64,000 nucleotides of DNA from Ceratorhiza oryzae-sativae (lineage: Eukaryota > Basidiomycota > Agaricomycetes > Cantharellales > Ceratobasidiaceae): the NCBI GenBank assembly GCA_030998015.1, contig JARWMV010000252.1:310001-374000 (forward strand), given 5' to 3'. Below, piece by piece: positions 23,950 through 35,507 of this stretch; the stretch's first letter is position 1, and each line of letters opens with the position of its first letter. The translations under genes and the position numbers were made by a program. The notes under the pieces were generated by a model. It was given only the letters and a program-made list of their open reading frames with translations. It did no database searches and was not told the origin of the DNA.

Positions 23950-25219
23950 ATGGCTCACGCCAAGGTTGACCTTTCCGTTGCTAGCTTGTTCAATGTCAAG
24001 GACAAGATAGCGTTGGTCTCTGGAGGGGGTTCTGGGATTGGATTTATGATCGCTGGCGCACTGGTGCAAAACGGGGCCAAGGTCTATATTGCATCCAGGA
24101 AAGAGAGCCAGCTAAAAGAGGTTCGGAGCATTATCTTCTCAGAGCTGCCAATTTTGCTAAAGAATGGTGTTGATAGGCGCAAGAGGCATTGAACAAGCAA
24201 GGTCCGGGACGTTGCGAGTACATTGTAGCAGACCTTGGCGTAAGTATGGCATGGTGCTTTGCTCCAAACCGCGACTCGCATACTCATTTGCTGCTTCTAG
24301 ACTAAAGCCGGTTGCGATGCGCTGTGCGACGCCTTCAAGAAGCGCGAGTCCAAGTTGCACATCCTGGTCAATAACAGTGGCGCCACTTGGGGAGCTCCGT
24401 GGGATAACTTCCCGTACGTCGCCCTCTCATGCGCATTTTTGGCCGTTTGCCAGTATTTCTGACAATTTAATTTGAACCCGTGCAGCGAAAAGGAAGGTTG
24501 GGATCGTGTAATGGCATTGAATGTCAAGAGTCTATTCTACAGTACGTGTCGCTCTTTTACTAATATGATCATAGGTCTCACGTAGCGCCGTTTAGTGACA
24601 TCCAACTTGACCGAGTACCTCCAAAAAGACGCAACTGCACTCGACCCCGGTCGTGTCATAAATATCTCCAGCGTGGCTGGGAAAGACACTATCGCGGCTG
24701 ATACCGGGCTCGCTGCCAAGGGTCAAGGTTTATGGAGTTGTAAGTTTGCCGGGCTTATTGTAATTTGGATAGACTGACCAAGCGGCCGTGTCCAGACAAT
24801 ACCAGCAAAGCTGCCGTCAATCACTTAACGAGTACTATGGCCGTGACGCTTGCACCCAAATTCATTACGTAGGCTGCTTCTCTTGCTATAACATAACACC
24901 TAATAATCCTCCCTTTTTTCACCAGCGTTAATGCAATCTGCCCTGGTGTATACCCTTCCAAAATGACGGCCTTCGGGTTCTCCAAGGCCGCCGACGCACT
25001 GGCTAAATCCCATCCAATGGGTATGTATACTGGTTTTTCAGAATTTGCATCATCGTTTCTTACTACTGAATCTACTCGATAGGTCGTGTGGGTTCTCCTC
25101 GTGATATGGCAGGTTTGTTCCTTTTCCTCGTATCCCCTGGAGGGGCGCATATTACTGGTGCACACATTGAATCAGATGGTGGCTCTCGAATCAGCGGGCG
25201 GGGCTATAGCAAGCTGTAA
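23950..25219 (+). CDS. Short-chain dehydrogenase/reductase (SDR, FabG/RhlG-like)
   Basis: Classical SDR of about 295 residues. Cofactor loop SGGGSGIG (residues 26-33), NNSGATWGAPW (the NAG-like motif carries NNSG), ALNVKSLF, INISSVAG with the catalytic Ser, YNTSK with catalytic Tyr and Lys, and VNAICPGVYPSKM, ending in a typical oligomerisation tail (GAHITGAHIESDGGSRISG). The enzyme should reduce a ketone or oxidise an alcohol with NADP(H). It resembles 3-oxoacyl-ACP reductase-like fungal enzymes, but the substrate is unknown. Spliced over about nine exons with consistent GT-AG introns and no frame break. The start at 23950 lies 163 bp after the methyltransferase stop and the stop is 132 bp before exonuclease V. 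Spacing is tight, but this is not an operon in a fungus. Confidence 0.88.
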
Positions 25220-25351
25220 CTTGTATACCTCAACAAAATGTACTATAGTTGCACCGATGACCAATCTATTGGGACCGATCCAATGCTGAAAACGTGACGT
25301 GCGCACTGTTATGTAATTGGCGCGATCGGCTCTTGCTTCCTTCAACCATCC

Positions 25352-27779
25352 ATGAGCGACGACGAGTTCGAATTTCCTGACCTTACAGAAGAGGAGTTAA
25401 GCCAGATTGACTTGGTTTCAGCGGCCGCGTTTGCTACCCAACCTGTTGCGCGGAGCAACGAACGCCGGGGGTGAGACAGGACTTCGTGAGCAAACACAAC
25501 TATGGACTGCCCAGGCTTATTCGAACAGCATTTCTTTAGAAGCGAGTGGCCCGGATCTGTCCAAGCTCGAACCTCGGTCTCGTAAATCTTCGGGTCTTAC
25601 TGTGATTGATTTAACGGAAGAAGAATTCAAGCTACTTGACCAGTCTGTGGAAGATTTAGAATCTCGCATACATCCACGACTGGAAATCGAGCGGCCGCCC
25701 GCTACACATAGCCACACGACTACCCAACATATTGAAATTTCTCTCGAAGCATCGCCATCCCCGACTCGAGACTTATCACCTGCTCGAACTCTGGGGCGCG
25801 ATTCTAGTGCTAGCCCCACCCCAACAACCATGTCTCTTTACTCTTTGTTTCGTTCGTCTCGTAATTCGCTATCGGTTTCCGACCTTGTCGGGCCTGCCTG
25901 GTGCGAGCTACAATATGACTATGGCTTACGAGGCGGGCGCCACTTGCCTGTATCCGAGAGACCGGCCGAAGTAATAAGCCGGACGGGCAAAGTCATATCC
26001 GTACAAAAGGACGTTGCCACGAAGAATGAAGTGATTAAACAAAAGGGAACGGTGTGTACATTCGATTCGACAATTGCGCTCCTAGTTTTGTGTTCTAATG
26101 TTATAATAGACTGTGCATAAGAAGCTAGAGCGAGAGATTCGACCAACTGAGATTGCAGTCACAACTGTCACCCAAGAGGACCGATGGGGTTTAAAGTAAG
26201 TTGACATAAATGAAAATATGGACTTTTAACAACCGGGCTTGTGCAGGCTGCTCGATATGGTGTCCAATATAAGGATTCTAATCGACGAGGGTCGCTGCGT
26301 AGGTCTATCAATGCAGCCTTGCTCCCAAACACCCTAATTCAAAAATATCATAGCGCGAAATGCCAGTTATGGGATTTATCCAAGGCCAACTCGTTACGGG
26401 GATTGTTGTACGCGCACTCTCATGCAAGATATTCCAGTTTTGGGCTCACCAAACCGGTTGACAGGACGAAATTATTTGGACCGCTGCACCACCGATTTCT
26501 CCAACCATCTCCGGCCACTTTTCTAATGAAAAAAGGCTGTATGATTCAACCGAATGCTTTCCACGGTTCATTCATATCTTGGACAATAAAACCCGTGGAG
26601 TGTCCAGCATTCCTAAACCGCGTGACTCCTATCAATCCCGCCTTCAACTCATGCTTTATAAACTACTCCTCGATACACTCCTTAAACCCTCGTCGCCTTC
26701 TCGTTCTTCGTTTTCGTCTTTCTCTTTCCCAGATATTTGGGCGCACCAGTCTGTTAATCCTTTGGAACCCTTTTCCTCCCAATTTCTGGAGGAAAGCGCT
26801 CCGCTTGTTGCTTCGAACCAACTAGGACCCATGGCTGCTCAGGCGAAATGTCTCAATGACCTTGTGCACGTATGGGATGAAGTTGCTGGAGAATTGGCGG
26901 GGCACGGGCGCCTTGGAGATGATGGTGAAGTGGTATCAAAAACACTCAAACTTGTGTACCGGCTGCGGGAGAGGGCAGGCAAATACAATAAACGATCATT
27001 TGTTCCCGACGACTCCCCTCAGGACATTAACCTTCCCAATGAGGGCCAATTTTTGGGCAGCTCGAGCGCGACGAGCCAGTACCCAAAGAAGCCTAGAGCT
27101 GACTCGGAGGATGTGGAACTCCAGCGTGCCATCTATGCGTCACTCGTCCCTAATCCAGCAAAGGTGGAAAGTGACGCGCGGGAAAGTACAGCCCATCCTG
27201 CACCAGAAGATTTCAAGGGTGAAACAGATATTGAACAAGAACCTAGCGAGCCTGGTCATACTCTAGGGGGGTGCACGTCGAGCGGGGAGGACCTACAGCG
27301 CGCGCTTCAAGAGTCGATCAAAACACATCAACTGGAAAAGGGCAAAGATGGTATGCATGTACACACCGTACCGCGTTGACTCCAAGTAATTTTGTACCCC
27401 CTTTGCTCATAGCCCCATCGCTCTCCTCATTTGCACTTGGAGCCTCCCACTCACTTAGCAATCGACGAAAAGCAGCTTCTGAGGCAAATATTATTGGGGT
27501 GGTTGAATTTGAACACGACCAGGCATTGCTTGAGCAACATTTAAGCAGCGTACTCGATTTTTGGCACGATCGACGCCCGCCGAGGGGTGTAGCAATGGAA
27601 GACACGGGAAGATGCACGTGAGTCATTCATCGCTTTCACCAATTGCCATTAATAGCTAACACCCTGGGGTCAGACATTGTGAATTCTCTGATGGTTGCGA
27701 GTGGCTGGAAGCGAGGGCAACCGAGATAGTGCGCAAGAAAAAGCAACTACATTCGTATTTCACTAAAAAGGCCACATGA
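25352..27779 (+). CDS. EXO5: Exonuclease V (Exo5/Dem1), Fe-S nuclease with inserted UIM-like motifs
   Basis: PD-(D/E)XK single-strand exonuclease with a 4Fe-4S cluster, acting in mitochondrial or nuclear DNA maintenance. Seen: an acidic N-terminus (MSDDEFEFPDLTEEEL); LSVSDLVGPAWCELQYDYGL, whose Cys is the first cluster ligand; VHKKLEREI; GQLVTGIVDEI (catalytic Asp); FIHILDNKTRG (D-x-K); and DSYQSRLQLMLYKLLLD. The C-terminal cluster ligands lie in GRCTHCEFSDGCEW. Between the nuclease core and VVEFEHDQALLEQHL is an extra region of roughly 200 residues holding two helices of the form LQRAxxxS (about 27104-27148 and 27280-27327; see findings). In the N-terminal exon the frame slips at GGGGG 25467-25471, where one more G joins NERRGGE. 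Introns around 26280-26500 remove stop codons and join IV|DEI. Confidence 0.88.
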
Positions 27780-28314
27780 GTGAGTCAGTCATCGTACCCC
27801 TTTAGCAATTCAGGCACACGTTTTAGCTTTCTTTATTACAGACCAAGCCTTCTATCTGCTTCTTGGATCGCTTCCAGTCTATAAGCTCTGGGGCTCACTT
27901 TTATTGTAACAATATATTGTACAATTATGCGCGTCCTTGGAAGATCTAAGTGACCACGACTAGTGCTTTCAAAGAAGATAACAAAAGTCACGGTTCTAGA
28001 GGTTAGTAAACAAAGCCGGTCGAACTCACAAATACCCGTCGCTCGTTGGCCATTGGACATAAGTGTTTTTGAAGAGCCAACCAGACATACGCTCAACACC
28101 TTGAACATGATATAAGGTCACAAGCTGGTACATAAGCATCTACACGAATGGGGTTCTAGCGAGCCGAACGAGGTTCCATTGCATGCGGTTAGGCTCTTGG
28201 GAACGAAAGGCAAAGACTATTACTGCTTTCGAAGTGAATCGACTCTACAACGCAAGGTATGATTGCATTTTATATACATGTTCTTATATAACTGGCTAAT
28301 TTTTAATGAGCTTC
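27780..28314. other. Convergent intergenic region
   Basis: About 535 bases between converging genes. It is A/T-rich with no gene, RNA or repeat visible. Confidence 0.5.
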
Positions 28315-31300
28315 CTACCAGCCAACTTTCAGGTTGAATACAGCAACACTTGTAGCTGGCATGGTGTAGTTCAGGGAAGTCACACCAGGACGCAATTCAA
28401 GCTTGCTCGTTTTGGGAACAACCACATTCATGCTGCTGAGAGTATTGGAGCTGTTCGAGATAGGTGCGCTTAGAAGTGTCAAGGTTGCTGATGGACCCGC
28501 AAGTGGGAAATCGAAAGCAAACGAGGCGGTATAGGTCGTGTTTGCTGTGTTAGAAACCTAAACATAGAACAAGTATTGAGTACTAGATACATGTGAGACG
28601 ATAGAGGGGGGGCATTACCTTCAGGTAAATGATTTTATTTTTGGCGTCATGACTGGCGACCCAATAGAGGGGTGTAGAGGGGCTAGGAGTGGGCGATGTC
28701 GCAAGTACATGAGTTCCAATGTTGGCACCAAACATCTAAAACAAATACGGTCAACTATTGGTTGTGATGCTGTTGATCTGAACAAACCTGCTGAACATAG
28801 TAAGAGGCAGACTTGACGATTTCTCCGGCGTTGAAAGTGATGATGTCCGGCGTCCACTGCCAGCCATTAATATTTTGCAACGAAGGGGCATCTAAATCCA
28901 ATAAGGTTTGCGGAGTTAATGGCCGAAATAATGGAAGGGCTCACAAGCAGAGGCAAAAATAACATCCGAGTTTCTGAAGCGCAAATGTCAATAAGCGGCA
29001 GAGAACCATCGTGTGATTTTTTACCGTTCAAGGCCTGTCATATATGCTGCTTCTGCGACCGCACCACGGAGCGTCGGATACTCGAGCCGGCCACATGAGA
29101 ATGCGCCGAGAAGGCAAGAAGCATTCGTAGAAGTGACGGCATACCTGAGGGTCGCTAAATCAGGGAATGCATGGCCAGAAATATGACTAGTTTACGTACT
29201 CTCCGATAAACAGATGTGTCCCATTTCGCGGGTAAGTATCATATTGAACCGCTCGTTCGATGAACCACTCCGGTGTATTGTACTGATGGAAATCAAGATA
29301 GGTATATGCGGGCGAGAGGGCAGTTTCTGGAAGAGTGGTTGCGAGGTATTCGAATTTGTTCGGGAAGGCAGCCTTAAGCCCGTTGACAAAGGTCTGGAGA
29401 TGACGAATATCAATACGTGGGTTTCGGTAGGTTCAGAATCAGTATGCTCACGCACCCTCCATCGATATTTGACATAGCTTTTGGGGAACGCCGATTAGCA
29501 GCCGATAACAATTAGGCGCTTTTACACTCACGTATCAACACCCTGCATCCACCAAGACATCAGTAGGAAATCGGCTAGTACTCAATCCAACTTACGAAAA
29601 AGTCTTCGTTTCCAATTTCAATATACTTTAGTTGGTATGGCTCTACACGCCCATACTTCGCACGAAGCTTTGCCCATTGGTTCGTCTTGGCGTCACCAGT
29701 GATGAATTCGATCTGGTTGATTGCTTCTTGCACGTACGGCTCAAGTTGACCCTCGGGTACGACAGGGAAGGTTGAAAGGTTTGAGTAATCTCCGATCGCC
29801 AATCCGGCTAGTAGATATAGTTGGTAACAGAATCAGTTACTTGTGGTACCCTAGCTTACCCCACACTCCGAGAATAGGTTCCTTGAGTACGGCATAAGCT
29901 TGGGCTCTAGGAATCTCGACGCACTATCACTCACTGCCCCAATATCCTCAGCCCAATCGAGGTATTCCATAAGACCCTTTGGCGATTTCATTTAGCAATC
30001 AATATCCACCATCGCTGATCCGGTGTGCTCACCAAGCCATCCGTGTTGGGGTAACCTAAATAATTTCATACTAAGCTTATGACCTGTGCAACGCTCCAAG
30101 GGATCCGAACTCACCCCAGTTTGCGAAGCGACCTGGACGGTTTTCTAGTCTATGTGTTTTGCAAAACGCTAACTCAATATTTATCAACTGATCCGCGATA
30201 TTCACTTACGGGCCGATCTGTTAAAGCATTGAGTGCACGTCAATATCAAGCGCAAAGGGACAACTCACGGTCTCATTCCATTTCCATCGAGTATCAAACG
30301 ACGTGCCTGGAGGGTGTTAAGCTTGGGCGAGGCCTGAGCTATGATAATACGAATAACTCACCCTCTAGATTGTTGCCGCCAGGGAACCTCCACACACCAG
30401 GATTTGTGCCCGCCATCGCTTCTGCGAGATCGATTCGCATGCCGTTCGGGCGATTCTTGTACGTAGGAGGGAACAAGGAGAACATTCCAAAGTACAAGGT
30501 CTTGCCCGCAGCACTTGCTCCATCAACCGTCACACGCAACACATTATCATTCCCTGCCGCACTAGTTGTAGGCCGGAACTCGAATGAGAGCTTTTTCCAG
30601 CCACTGGAAACTCCCTTTAGCGTTTTGGTAGCATATACTTGGCCAGAGGACGAAGAGACAAGCGAGGCCGTCAAAGATCCGGTGAAGCTGCTGGATTTGA
30701 CATAGAACGATCCAGTATACTTCCATCCCTTTTGCACTTTGATACCTGTAAGCTATTCGTTAGTACAAATAGATATCGTAAAAATGCTGCGCTTCTGACC
30801 CCAGTATCCCGGTGTTTTCGAAACCAACCGGTCCGGTTGTCCCAGCGGGAACGGTGACCTGCAGCGAGTTTGGGAGTGCGGTCGACACGCCAGCCGTACT
30901 ATTTGTCACTTCGATCTTCGCGTTCTTATATACAGACCAGCCGGTTAGACTATGAGAACGCGGGTTAGGTATGGTTTAACTAAGCTTGAATAGACGTAAA
31001 CTCACGAGCTGGGAGTATGAGGGACAACTGCCTGGAAAGCTCGATTCTGAAGAAGTTCAGCGTAAAGGCCGCCATCACCGCTATAGAATCGTCAGGCTCG
31101 CAAAAAACATCAGCTAGTAATGATCGCGAGAGTCACCTATGGTTGATATCCTAGAAAGTGATTCAACGTTAGAGGTAGCCAATTACAGTGAATAGCAGGC
31201 ATACCTCCCACATGTAACCATAGAGAGTTGACGGGATTGGGTGCGTTGCATTTTTGGTGACCTGAATGCGCAAGGACGATTGGCAGAGTGAACCGGCGGC

Positions 31301-31336
31301 CAAAGAAAGCGCCAGAAGGACTTTGGAGATTCCCAT
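28315..31336 (-). CDS. Secreted alpha-L-arabinofuranosidase (GH51-like)
   Basis: Extracellular enzyme expected to remove arabinose side chains from plant arabinoxylan or arabinan. Start ATG 31336 gives a signal peptide (MGISKVLLALSLAAGSLCQ). Then [37 protein letters not shown], the conserved GH51 entry; a carbohydrate-binding-like segment (GSFYVKSSS.. to LYFGMFSLFPPTYKNRPNG, by translation of about 30450-30720); WRFPGGNN; DTRWKWNETVGPL; YPNTDGLG; LMEYLDWAEDIGA; and YIEIGNEDFF, in which the Glu after GN is the family's acid/base. The C-terminal beta sandwich ends in TSVAVFNLKVGW. About 14 small exons and no frame break found. The AATAAAA element at about 31387 may serve as a TATA box. Confidence 0.88.
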
Positions 31337-34300
31337 GGCGCGAAGAAGGGGCAGAACCCATGCAAAAGAAACCAGAATGCACTGCGCGTTTTTATTGAAC
31401 GAGCTCAACAATCATCAAATGAGCTCTCGCTTTTCTAAACCATCTGGTACGAGCAACACCCCATAAAAAGAGCATGCTCCGTCCACACAGTCCTTACGGA
31501 GCTTTGGAAGTTGTTGTGGTGGGCCTGGGCACTTATTACGGTGCGAGCGCGCGTCGGACTATGCCCATATTAAGGCTGGAAGCCGGCCACGGATGTTATT
31601 GCAGACGGTAAAATAAATCTATTGTGGAAGACGAAGCACCATACTGGTTCTTCTCACTGTTACGCGGGATTTTGTCGCTTCGTTGTACTTGTCATTCCCT
31701 TTCGCGGTGGAAGTCTAGACAAATGGTCGACGAGAATGAAGAAATACATGTCATGTGACCTGGCTTGGAACATCAAGTGGAAGGACCTCCTGAAAAGCCA
31801 AGGCTTGACTTGAATCATCAAATGAACTGACTGGGTACCATACGGCAGCTGCAAATAGTGTGATTCGTAATCATCAGTCATTGGTGATCTCCTGGTGCCA
31901 TATGGCGATACCACGGTGAAAGGTCGTCTTGTCGCTATTCCTTTATCGACCATTCACGAATAAATAAGTTGCACCTCAGGATAAATCGTAGGAATGGTTA
32001 ACCTAGTTCATACTCGGATGTCAATCAACAGTTAGGTATTAAAATCGAGTCGGCGCGGCCTGCGGAAGCTTAGCTTAGCGCAAAACACAACTCACCTGGT
32101 GGTGTAATATAATTCTAGTCGATCGTTGTGTCCGAACCATTTCAATTGATATCTCGAATGACCTGCATCACGCCGAGTTCCGTCTTACACTATCTCCTCC
32201 AAACATGTAGCGACCTTGAATCGAGTCGGGATTGATAGAGGTTATTATGAGCGCTGGAAGCAGTCAGCGGAATGGCCCGATCATCAAACAAGTTGGGCAT
32301 TTTTGATAGGAGAATTAGCCTCTTGTTCTGAAATTTTTATAATACAGATGAAACAGCGTCTTTCGATGGTGGATCAAGGAAATTAGGCATTCAAGAGACG
32401 CATGGTCGTCTACTTCAGACACGAGCCCTTCTAAACCAGGAGTTGGATGCACACTCCGACAGTTTCCTTTTATATGAAACATAGTTTCAGGGACAATTGC
32501 TCCGGTGCGTTCGATTGAGAGGGAAAGGGTTCTTGGATAGGGGGATCGCCATCACGTGACCGTGTGTTTTGACAAGCATTGCCGGACAATTTATTGATGA
32601 ACCTTGGCATCGCTTATCAGAGTACTATCTCCGCCACATTTCTAACACGAGTCGTATAGCGATACATCATCCTTGGAAAGAAAAACGTGGATAAGCTGAG
32701 TCTCAAAAACACCTGGGATCGTCGCCAATCGCCGAAGAAAACGTCATTCTCAGCATAGGGGGTGGGGCTTTGTGTTTGGACGGACTTGTTTCACACGGTT
32801 TACTATCTCAAAAATGGGCTTTGAACTTAAACATCAAGCTCAGTTTGATCCTATTCGCTCGCTTAAGCGTTCCGAGGCATCATTTGACCTTTTGAATGGG
32901 AGCCTCACTAGTGGCTTATGCTCGCAGCCGGTAAGGCACGGACACATGGGACTTCGGAGCCAATCTACGGCTCGGACACTATCCTCCCAAGCTCATCGGA
33001 ATAAGAAGAATCGATCCTGTCGTTAGAGTTCCTGCTTATTGGGTTGCACGGCGGGCTGGGGATCTACCACTTGCTTCGCCTTGCAACTCCGAGATTGTAT
33101 CTCATCTTCTGTTCTGGCTGTGGGAAGTGGCGGTATTGGGTGCCGTAGTTCTGCGGCAATGGCGTGCAGCGTGGTGCTGAGGATCAGGTCCATTTCGTAT
33201 CTTGACCTGATCTGCGGCTCAATGTTATCTATATTGTGTGGTGTTTGATAGAAGTGTCCGATATGGTACCAACACGCCCTAGACTATACCACCTGCGACA
33301 CGGCCTGGGCCGCGGGTGGAGCATAGCACTATGTTCGTTCTCAGAGACCCACCGAGTTCATTCAGTCGGGGACATTCCTAGGTGATTTACGAACCTTCAC
33401 GAGCGATCGTAGGGGTCCAAGACGCTGGAGCTCATTACATACATTTGAGGTCAACATTCGGTATTTCACATGCCTCGAGCGGCGTCGAATGCTGTCAGTA
33501 TACGAGATCCCCGCTACTGTAGACTGGTATATAGTGTATGGTTTGTGGGGTTTGATGTAGGCCACGCAGGCTATGATGAGGTATTGTAGGGATATCAAGT
33601 CACACGTTTTGTCCGAGGACACGAAAGCTCGGGATGATGCATCCGACTGCAGCGGGGAACGGGTCTGCTTCATCGCTTGCGTCCGGTTGAACCGCCGTGT
33701 GCCAAGAGAATTTGTATTTGCTGCCCTGGATGCCGGAGGGATTCTCGAGGAGCGGTCAAATTCGCGATGTTTAGGTGGAAAATTGCATGCAGCCATCACA
33801 TCGCGGTAGCAATCCATTTACAGAATGCCATTTGAGGTAGCAGTTTTCAAACTCGCCATCGGGTAGCGGGGGGGAGGGATGACGCCTTGCTCGTGAAAAT
33901 CCGCTTGAGATCGGGCAGGTGCTAAGCTGGCTTTCTGATCTGTTTGGGGCGAACAAGACGTCGACGGACATGTTTGGTAGCTTTGGGAAGCAGATCGAGC
34001 TCGTCCGGATACGGTGTGGTTCGTGTGGGCCCACGCAGGGCGAATTGTCTGTTTGCGATGCGTGCTCGGCGCCTCTTCGCCGGCGAAGGTGTTCCCATGA
34101 CATGTGTGCGATCCCTGCAGACAGAGATGGGCCGTCTGGAGCGAACCCCATGCCCCGAGGACTCTATCAAGGAGAACAGCTGTGTTGTCTGCCAGTGGCT
34201 GGATTTCAATGTCAGCTGTGATGTTTGAAATGGGTTGGCAACCAAGGCTGAAAGCGGCGCACACCCGTGGACGATCTCCAAAGCTTGATTTCGGGATCGG

Positions 34301-35507
34301 CTGCTGGGGAAGAGAAACGTGTGGCATCGCAGCCGCCGTGTCCGGTGGTCCGATTGCCTGCCACGCTGCGCGCTGGGAGCCCGGAGCCCCGGCACGATGT
34401 TGTCGGATTTATGGGGCCCAAACACGCGCAAGCAGACAGCCGCTGGGCCTAAGCCATGTGCGGACGGATGGGATCGGCTCTGCAGCCCTGGGTCAGATTG
34501 CACCGCCAACGGCGAGCTCTTAACATCGTCGCGCGCGAGCCCTCGGTCCTCGAGTCCCACCCGGCCATCCTGCGCTCGCCCGTCGCCGCGTGCCTGCGAC
34601 CCGCCGCACCAGCCCCCCTTGCCACCACCGCCTGCGACGAGCCCTGCGACGCACGTTACGTATTCCACGACACACTTCGCACGCCGCCGCTGCGAGCAGT
34701 GTCCCAACCGCTGCTCGTCCGTTATATCCCGGCGAAACATCACGCTCTGGCACCGACCCCACACCATCCGTCCATCCTCCCGCGCATATCGTAGCCCCGG
34801 CCACCCGCCCTACTAGCCCATCAGCTGTAGGCGATCCCCCCCCCCCCGCTGACGAACACCGGCCTTGCGCCGACGACTGCACACGACCCCAACGTCATTC
34901 GACCGAGTATATATTCGCTGTAGCTATACCTGTGTGATCGATACCAAGACTCCCGGCGCTATCACCCCCCGCTCGCGATGATGCAGGCTGCCATGCCCTC
35001 GGTGAGTGTGCCTCGTCCTCGATCGCAGGCGACCTGCCTATGTTGGATGTGGCTGGATGCGGCGGATGGAGGCAGATCTTGCCTCTGTCGCCATATCAGT
35101 CCAGCCTGCACAACGAACCGAGCGGTGTTCGGAGCCGTGCGCGGCGCAGTGCACAATGGCCGCCTTGGCGCTCTCGTATCTACTCCATCGCAAGGCCCGT
35201 TGCTGACAGTCTTCTCCCTTTCTTCCGCATGTTGCTCCGATATCGGCGCCGCCACCAATGTCGGCAATCACGTGACCAAACAACGGCATACACATATGTC
35301 CCATCGCGCATCGATGATCACCGCTCCGGATTTGGCGGCTTTCCCGACTCTCCGCATCTGGCTCCTGACGGGCCCAAGTAAGTGAATGGAAGCGCCCGGG
35401 TGGCCATGTACTGACCTATTTAACCCCCTAGCGCATCCCGCTCCTGACCTCGTCTTCGACCCCCCTCGCTCCTTCTCCTGACTTTCGCGCCCCTATTTGC
35501 TATTTCC
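31337..35507. other. 4.2-kb gene-poor region upstream of the zinc-finger gene
   Basis: No protein-coding gene can be supported. The left part (to about 33.3 kb) has ordinary composition with many stops. The right part (33.8-35.4 kb) is GC-rich and carries long overlapping open frames on both strands, as expected by chance at that composition. A TATA-like box lies near 34909, a C10 run at about 34838-34847, and a textbook short intron near 35380-35431. The right end is therefore probably the promoter and 5' leader of the next gene. Confidence 0.5.
34908..34916 (+). promoter_or_regulatory. TATA-like box for the zinc-finger transcription unit
   Basis: The sequence GAGTATATATTC stands out in an otherwise GC-rich tract about 600 bases before the ATG at 35508. 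It fits a promoter with a long, possibly spliced 5' leader. Confidence 0.35.

Noticed and set aside
22097..25219. A methyltransferase-dehydrogenase secondary-metabolite cluster
   Set aside because: No synthase, cyclase, transporter or P450 lies nearby, and the next gene is a DNA exonuclease; co-direction alone is not evidence.
33818..35385. Several long open frames on both strands
   Set aside because: GC-rich region where stops are rare by chance; the frames overlap each other on opposite strands and show no motif or splice logic.
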